NCBI GenBank assembly: GCA_950022295.1
Contig: OX465601.1
Location: 117,571,501-117,635,500, forward strand
Length of the DNA: 64,000 nt
From: Bromus sterilis
Taxonomy: Eukaryota; Streptophyta; Magnoliopsida; Poales; Poaceae
Direction of reading: 5' to 3'
The number at the start of each line of letters is the position of its first letter. The first letter of the stretch is position 1. Position numbers and translations under genes: made by a program. This document shows, piece after piece, positions 57,668 to 64,000 of this stretch. The notes below the pieces were generated by a model, which was not told where the DNA came from, ran no database searches, and saw only the letters and a list, made by a program, of their open reading frames with translations.

Positions 57668-60600
57668 TGTCGGGACCTGGGGTTAGCGTATGCAAGTCCC
57701 GCTATGACATAGTGATATGGAGAGCCGAGAGCCGTACCCACTTGTCTAAGCAGACAAGGCCAAGCACAGAACATTCTCGGAAAGCATCGTACGTGAGGGG
57801 CATCCCATCCAGGCCGGATGATCAACTGAGATGGGTCCTCATCGTCCGCACACAAGTCTAATGATATGGGTGATGAACTCCCATATTCAAAGACAAGTCG
57901 CCTCAACCATACTATCGACTATCTCATAACTCTTACATAGACTTACTCCAGACCGATTACTTAGTCGGGGTCTAGGGCGGGCTCGATCATACATCAAAGT
58001 GTGCACGAGATAGAGTCTCATACAATCGCATCGTGATGCCCCAAGCTGCACACATCTAAGGGCCACTTGGTGTATAAAAGACCGCCAGCCAGATCACAAC
58101 TAAGGTCTCGAAAACCCATACAAAGACATGCATGTTATAAACATACACGCAGCACACATGCCTTGTATGAATAGCAGGTATCATTGAAATTATCTACAAA
58201 ATATACATTTTATTGATAACTCTCACAGAGTGCACACAGAGATCACAAGCATGTGATCCAACATTACAACAAACAAGTGGAAGCAAAGTAGGTCTGAGTA
58301 CAGACAAGTTTAACAAATGGCTTAAGAAGCCTTATTTAAACACAAGCCCTCCATGAGGGAACCAGTCGTCTGACTGGGACTACTCTAGCTTGGTCTTCAG
58401 TCGTCGAGCTCGATGAAGAATCCACCTTCGGGGTCAGTGGGTTCATCTAAAACATAGAATAAGAAAACGTGAGTACAAAGTCGTACTCAGCAAGACTTAC
58501 ATAGGAGCTATACTACTCATGCACATGTATCAAGGTAAAGGGAGGTGGGGTTCAAATGCAGAAGTGCCAGCTTTGACTTGGCTAGTCCTGAACTACGAGT
58601 ACCAGACTTGAGGTAAGAAGCGTACACGAGTCCACTACATCTCTTCAACCAATTACACCACTATGGTGCCTTCCTCGACTTCCCCACGATAAAGCACGCC
58701 ATAGCACTCACGCTTATCTTGGTAAGTTTTATATGTATCCGGTTCAAGTTGTCTAATAATCAAGAACAGTTTTCCAAGTAGTCCCTTACCGCGGACGCGG
58801 ATATTTGAATAGTTTATTAACCCTGCAGGGGTGTACTGCTACACACATGAAACCATCAGTTACCGTCGGGATCTCGTCACCCTTCAAGCGAGTGTCGGCG
58901 AGGATAATCTCCACAACTTTTACCTCACAGCCAACTCAAGTTCAATGAAGACACCTATCTGGGAGGGTTTCCACATTCGTAAGCCGGCCGGTCTACCGAA
59001 GTGGTCCCAGAAGATGTGTGCGTGGTGCATAAGCCGGTCTCGGTTGAGCCGTTCTCTCACCTTGCATCCAGGCCACAAACCTACCAGAACTCCGAACTAC
59101 TACGACTCATTGAACTGAGAAGGGGTGAATTAGTAGGTTGAGCAGGGATCCGTTTGCCCAACATGTGGTAGTACTCTTCAACTTGGATCACCACACAAGA
59201 ACTCGGGCTTAAGGTGGTGTTCAACGAGACAACCCACTATGTACTCCTACACAGCCTCTCATCGTTCACCTTGTATTAGGGTAGATTCACCAACACATTT
59301 CCACCATCATCAACATGATCACTATCATCCCGACTCACATAACAGTATCAAGATCGTAACACCCTAAGCATGTAATAAGCAGTAACAATTGCAGGGCCAC
59401 ATGACATCAATCAACTCCTACATTTGCTAGGATTGTGGTTTGCTTACTACTATGACACAATGATAGGTCATGGAAAGGAATGGGTTCAACTATGCGGTAG
59501 AAACGCATCATGGTAATCATCCTATACAATGCATAAGCGAGACATGAGAGGGAATTGGGATTTTATCGACATGATCAATGGGGTTTTGCTTGCATTGCTG
59601 ACGAGGTTCAGTCTCGGGATCTTCAACGAAGGGGGCTGCCTCCTGTTCCGGTTCCACCTCTACTCAAAAAACAACAGGCAAGGGAGCACAATAAGTACAA
59701 TGCACAATCACATGGTTTAAGTTTGAAACTTGATGTATATGCTTCTGATGTGTGAGGCAATTCCATTTAAATGGAGTATATTGCAAATGAAATTGCAAAT
59801 TCAAACTCCAATTTGAATTCAATTTAGCCAAGTTACAAATGTTACTGTTTGATCAATGTAATTCATCTTGAAATGTTTATGATATGCCTCTGATGTTCAA
59901 GTGAAATGTGTTATGTTGCTAAGGTTCAAATTGCAAAAGCATTTGAATTTAATTTGATTAAATTCCAATTAAACCAAATAGCAAAAGCTACTGGTCCAAT
60001 TTTAAATTAAACTCAAACATAGTTGGAAGTTGTATATTTGGATAGATTATTTTCTTCTGATCATTTTTCATATATTATATGTTAAATTTGGAGTTAATTT
60101 GAATTTTCTCTGAATTTCCAAAGTTTGGAATAATTTCTGCCAATTTCTGAATTGATTTAAATAGAAAAACCTTTATTGCGTCAGCATGGGGTCAGCATGA
60201 CGCCAGGGGGCCTTTGACAAGGGGGACCCACCTGTAAGTGTCTCATGTGTTAATTAAAACATTTTGTTTTTGATTTAAACTAATCTGGGTGATTAGCAGG
60301 GGGCAGGGCCCACACGTGAGCCTCACAGGGAGTGGGATTAGGGGCTAAACTCGCCGGACACGTCAGCCTCGCCGGCGGCTAGTCACCGGCGACGTCCAGG
60401 GACGGCGGTGTCCAGGGAAACGGCGCTCCCGTGGCCCAAATTGAGCGCTGCAACCACTGAGACGTAGCTCTTGGTGCCGCGCGTCGAATGGGACCAAGAA
60501 CAGGGGCTGGGGTGCCCTATAGGCTCACCGGCGACGAGCTTTGCGGCAACAGTGGTACGGCTGCGAGGCAAAACTCGCTACGGTGCACTAAAAGGAGCGG

Positions 60601-61015
60601 GGTTAGGTGCGTTTGAAGCAGAGGAGCACGGCGGTTGCGAAGGACATGGCCCCGAGCTCGATTTCTTCACGGGTGCTCGCCAACGAGCACCACGGCGACG
60701 TTGAGCTACGGCTCCCATGGTGGATCCGGCTACAACTGTGGGGAGGACGCGGGACCAGAGGGGTTTTGCTCAGAAGCTCACCCTGAGTGCAACGACGGTG
60801 ACGGCTTGCTCGGGGAGGTCCTGGTGATGGAGAATCAGGCGATGGCGCGCGGCTGCCGTAGTTGAAGAAGACGACTCGATTCCTTGGCTCCAGGGGCTCC
60901 GCGCTCGATTCCTTCTGCACGGAGACGTAGTCGACGGTGACTAAGACGATGGACACTATTGCACGCCTTGGGGACGACGGTGGCCACGCGGGCTTCAATC
61001 CATGGAGACGGCGGT
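57668..61015 (-). repeat. K: 5' LTR, truncated (3348 bp present)
   Basis: Matches 50104-53378 closely; its outer about 740 bp, including the LTR start, are gone. It contains an additional 78-bp block at 60371-60448. The junction at about 61015 is with LTR fragment L1. Confidence 0.85.
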
Positions 61016-61361
61016 GGCCACAGGGCAGCCAGGAGGCTCCCTGGCGCGGCCTAGGGTGGGGCCAACAGGGACCCTTCTGGAGTCCCTGTGGTGGACCCCC
61101 TTCCCTCCTTTAGTGTTTCCGGAAGCTTCCGCGTCGCTGATTTTTTATCTGATTTTTACGGAATTTTTGGAGCATTTTTAATGGCCGGAAAACCTGAAAT
61201 ACAAAAACAGCAGAAAACAACAACTGGCAGCTGGGTGCATTGGGTTAATAGATTAGTCCAAATATGCTCAAAAGTGTATGAAAGTTCAAGAAAATCATGG
61301 CAAAGTCACACAAAACATGCATGGAGCAAGCAGAAATTATAGATACGTTTGGGACGTATCA
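61016..61361 (-). repeat. L1: Sabrina-type LTR fragment
   Basis: On the minus strand it begins TGATACGTCCCAAACGTATC and shares the first about 250 bp with the LTR of E, then GC-rich sequence. It represents the 5' end of a Sabrina-like LTR truncated at the K junction. Confidence 0.75.
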
Positions 61362-61913
61362 CAATCCCCTTTGCCTACAGCAGGGAATTACTCACACATG
61401 AGAGAAGATGTCATGGAGGGGTGATGGAGAGGCGATGGTGATGACGATGGCGATGATTTCCCCTCACCGGAGACCAAAACAGCCTCCAGATTAGCTCTCC
61501 CGGAGAAGAACAGAGGGTGGAGGCGGCTCCGCGACGTAGATTGGAAAAGCGACTTCTGTTTTGGAGTTTCCTCGTCACGAGAATAAATAGAGGCCAAGGT
61601 AGGTCACCAGGGGGTGTGGTACCCACCCAGAAGGGCAGGTGGCGTAGCCAGCCCACACCCTTCTGGGTGCCTCTGGCTGCCCTATGGCCCCACTTTGGCT
61701 CCGTCGAAGCTTCTAGAAGGCTGATTTTTTATATAATTTTTGTGGATTTTTCCAGCGTACTTAAATATCCAGAAACCTGCACAAAAGAAAATAGCACTGG
61801 TAGCTCTGCTGAAAACAGCGTCAGTCCGGGTTAGTTTCGTCCAAATCATGCAATAATGAAGCCAAAACAATAGAAAAAGTGTTTGGAAAATTAGATACGT
61901 TTGAGACGTATCA
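61362..61913 (-). repeat. L2: F/J-family LTR fragment
   Basis: Minus-strand start TGATACGTCTCAAACGTATC at 61913, matching F (28582 on), and its other half matches J (49785-50103). It overlaps J in content, so it is not simply the missing end of the J LTR but a second LTR or duplicate. Confidence 0.75.
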
Positions 61914-62171
61914 GTCTCGTACGTGTGCGAGTACTACGAGGTGCTACACGTGTGGCACAAAACCCATTCTGGGTCTAACACAACCAGGGGGCTGTGAACT
62001 TCGTTCGACTACACCAGCCACGTTTGCGGGAACGTTTCCCGCGCAATGGACTACACCCTGAGGTATGTTATTCCGCACTCCTTTACGTTACGATAATACG
62101 GGTAGCTAGATCTTGGGTTATGGGAAACGCTAGTTAGGATAAATTTGTGTTTTCCGCTGCGAACCCCAACA
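61914..62171 (+). repeat. M: 5' LTR, last 258 bp
   Basis: Matches the reverse complement of 10780-11040 (D), including tttgcgggaacgtttcccgc, and ends CCCCAACA. Truncated at the junction with L2. Confidence 0.8.
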
Positions 62172-62172
62172 G

Positions 62173-62185
62173 TGGTATCTTGAGC
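62173..62185 (+). promoter_or_regulatory. M: primer binding site, tRNA-Met type with one extra base
   Basis: TGGTATCTTGAGC, again one base longer than the canonical TGGTATCAGAGC. Confidence 0.75.
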
Positions 62186-63269
62186 TAGGTCTATGCTTAG
62201 TATTACTGTACGGATAGAACACATCGGGGATGTGGGTGTTGATTGTACGATTGTTACCCTCCCACGTGTACTTGTGCACATCTGCGACATTGTTTGATGA
62301 AGCGGCCCCCGACCGACCTTACGTGTACTCTTACGCGAGACTGGTTCCACGCTTGACATGCGTCTTGTACAGTATAAAGTGGCTCTGGGGGTGTCTGTCT
62401 CTCTACTTTAGTGGATGTGGAATTTGCAACGGAGGGCCCCGTACGGGGTGTAGTAGAGACAATCTATAGTCAGCATTGTGGTTGACTCGTAGGTTAAAAC
62501 CTATTTAACTATGAAAGCCCTAGCATCCACGTAAAACATGCAATATACAACTAGAGCGTCTAAACTTTATATTGCTAAGTGGGGGCTATCGTTTGTTTGT
62601 GATGTAGTGATAGCTTTGCTATGTGTTACTAGAAAGTAGTAAACATCATCATGATAAAACAAACTCAAATGGAGACACTGTACACTTAGTGTTGCCAAAG
62701 TCCAACATCTTAAAACTTGCTAGTATAGGATACACGACGGTAGCATGTGATAAGATGACCCCTTAACAAATACCAAACACAAGTATTCTACCAAAGTGTG
62801 CACCACCTGGAAGGTTCTCCCATATGGCCAACATTTCGTACATATCTGGTGTCACACATATTAAATGGCGTTCGCATGAGGTTGGGTTCAGCAAGCCTGG
62901 CATATGCAGATATGGCCTTGCTGAGAAGCATATAACACCGAGGTCGATTTGGCGAGCCTAGCATATGCAGATATGACCTCAGAATACTAGAGATTGAAGG
63001 ATCAAGCATGAGTCACATACCTAATGTGATCGCACAAGTTGTTGTCTACCTTTGAAATTGATCCATCGGCCGTGTGATATTCGAGGGCGGACAGTGAATT
63101 TGGATCATGTAATCGCTAAAACTTCTTAGGGATGATTGTCTTTGTGCGAGCTCATTTATAATATGATTATATGAACTCATTGTTGTGAAATAGTCTTAAT
63201 TTTGTTCCTTGCAATTATGTTTGTAGAAAATGGAAATGTCTCTGTATCATGAATTGATTACTTTCCTAC
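62186..63269 (+). other. M: untranslated leader
   Basis: First 670 bp align with the leader of C. It contains a repeated gcctggcatatgcagatatg / gcctagcatatgcagatatg motif (62896-62915 and 62956-62975). No protein. Confidence 0.65.
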
Positions 63270-63812
63270 ATGGTGAAAGACTTAGAGAGGATGGGATTCA
63301 TTAGTTGGTACTTATACCTTAGGGATGTGCTCAAGAGAGCAAACCTTTCGTTCATAACAAAAGAGTATGTGGGAAAACCTCCAGCAAACGACCATGATGA
63401 ATGGGCAGCGACTGATTATCAGAATCGTCGAAGGACATACGCAATATCTAAAAGTGTCATAGAAACATCCATTACGCAAACCTTACGTCACCAGTATGCG
63501 GTTTTGGACACGTATGACATGATAGACCAACTGAAGTCATTATACTTGCATCAGTTCAGAGTTGCCAAATTTGAGTTAGAAAGTGAGTTTCTTTCTGCAA
63601 AGATGGAAGAGGGCTCTTGTCTGAAAGCACACCTGGCCAAGATGCATGAGATACATCTGAGCCTCGTAGATGATTTCGACTATTGGACCACAGATGAGTC
63701 TGCTATATACACGGTGTTGCACGCGCTTCCACCAAGCTATACAGACCATGTCCATGGCTATGTCGGTAGAGGTGAAAGCCTCGAGTTCTCTAACTTCTTG
63801 GATAGACTTTAG
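63270..63812 (+). CDS. gag: M: Copia-type gag, short form
   Basis: 180 codons from an ATG at 63270; a second in-frame ATG is eight codons in. The sequence is like the N-terminal capsid region of Copia Gag (gag-polypeptide of LTR copia-type): a W-x-x-A-x-x-Y block, L-x-x-L-Y-L-H-Q-F, a helix through KMHEIHLSLVDDF, and the ALPPSYTDHV motif followed by a final LDRL. It stops before any CCHC zinc knuckle, and the region after it matches the non-coding interior of D. M therefore probably encodes only this short capsid protein. It could co-assemble with particles of a related complete element. Confidence 0.7.
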   Translation: MVKDLERMGFISWYLYLRDVLKRANLSFITKEYVGKPPANDHDEWAATDYQNRRRTYAISKSVIETSITQTLRHQYAVLDTYDMIDQLKSLYLHQFRVAKFELESEFLSAKMEEGSCLKAHLAKMHEIHLSLVDDFDYWTTDESAIYTVLHALPPSYTDHVHGYVGRGESLEFSNFLDRL

Positions 63813-64000
63813 TATCTGGAAGTTGAACCCATTGAAGGATAAGTTGTCGATGGAGAAGGTATATACTTGATATACTTTATAAATGTTTGTTTCCCTTTAT
63901 ACAACATTTGCAGTTAATGAGTATCTAATACTTATTCTGTTTTATGAAAACATGACCTTCTGTTGCATGGACGGGAAGAGGTGAAATCAAGGATTGATGG
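63813..64000 (+). other. M: post-gag region
   Basis: From about 63880 to the window end it is the inverse homologue of 15400-15508. No continuing polyprotein frame; AT-rich. Confidence 0.6.

Larger units (their letters stand above)
50104..61015 (-). mobile_element. Element K: chromovirus (Ty3/Gypsy) with 4-kb LTRs
   Basis: Complete 3' LTR 50104-54121, polypurine tract, pol with integrase and chromodomain, perfect initiator-tRNA-Met primer site (57652-57663), and 5' LTR 57668-61015 truncated at its outer end. Pol order reverse transcriptase, RNase H, integrase, chromodomain defines a chromovirus. gag and protease are missing between 57003 and 57651. It is inserted in the LTR of J. Confidence 0.9.
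61914..64000 (+). mobile_element. Element M: D-family Copia element, 5' part
   Basis: Last 258 bp of the 5' LTR, a primer site, a 1-kb leader, gag, and the beginning of the post-gag region, which is the inverse homologue of 15400-15508 in D. It continues beyond the window. Confidence 0.85.

Noticed and set aside
61362..61913. L2 as the missing outer end of the J LTR after K insertion
   Set aside because: L2 repeats about 300 bp already present in J (49785-50103), so it must be another LTR or a duplication.

Overview
The window is plant nuclear DNA made almost entirely of nested, mutually interrupting LTR retrotransposons. The family types (Athila-lineage Gypsy elements with TGATACGTC termini and tRNA-Asp primer sites, BARE/Angela-related Copia elements, chromoviruses with about 4 kb LTRs, a Tat-lineage Gypsy element) and the nesting style point to a large grass genome, most likely Triticeae (wheat, barley, rye or Aegilops). 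This assignment is inference. I found no host gene, tRNA, rRNA, CRISPR array or bacterial sequence.

Layout, left to right. (A) 1-7283, minus: element with a 4.28 kb LTR and no gag or pol, LARD-like, carrying one intact 191-codon ORF. (B) 7284-8512, minus: Athila-lineage gag-protease fragment. (C) 8513-10779, plus: Copia LTR and leader. (D) 10780-15508, minus: Copia-related 3' LTR plus about 3 kb of non-coding interior. (E) 15509-22589, plus: Sabrina-like element with truncated 5' LTR, full 3' LTR, a 330-codon acidic ORF and a small Mutator-type MITE. (F) 22590-28828 and 41516-42643, plus: Athila-lineage element with broken gag-protease, a second ORF and a 3' LTR split by G. (G) 28829-41510, minus: Tat-lineage element with 447 bp LTRs, gag-protease but no reverse transcriptase, and a spliced gene on the opposite strand. 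(N) 35262-39116: solo LTR inside G. (H) 42644-44797, minus: inverted relative of the second-ORF region of F. (I) 44798-48605, plus: second Sabrina-like element. (J) 48606-50103, minus: 5' LTR, primer site and gag start of an F-family element. (K) 50104-61015, minus: chromovirus with decayed reverse transcriptase, RNase H, integrase and chromodomain. (L) 61016-61913, minus: two LTR fragments. (M) 61914-64000, plus: LTR end, leader and gag of the same Copia family as D.

Functionally most elements look non-autonomous: E and I have an unknown acidic ORF in the gag-pol position; F and G have gag-protease but no polymerase; D has only non-coding DNA where pol should be; A has no retroviral domain. 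Only K has polymerase domains, and these carry stops and a changed catalytic residue. The observations most worth following are the multi-exon antisense gene of G with frame preserved across its introns, converging on a 67-bp hairpin repeat array; a stem-loop with compensatory base changes shared by B, E and I; a palindrome conserved across the three chromovirus-type LTRs (A, K, N); a four-hairpin array in the LTR of A; the acidic ORF family of E and I; and the D/M Copia family.

Limits: boundaries at truncations are good to about 10 bp. Family names are recognition by eye, without a database search.
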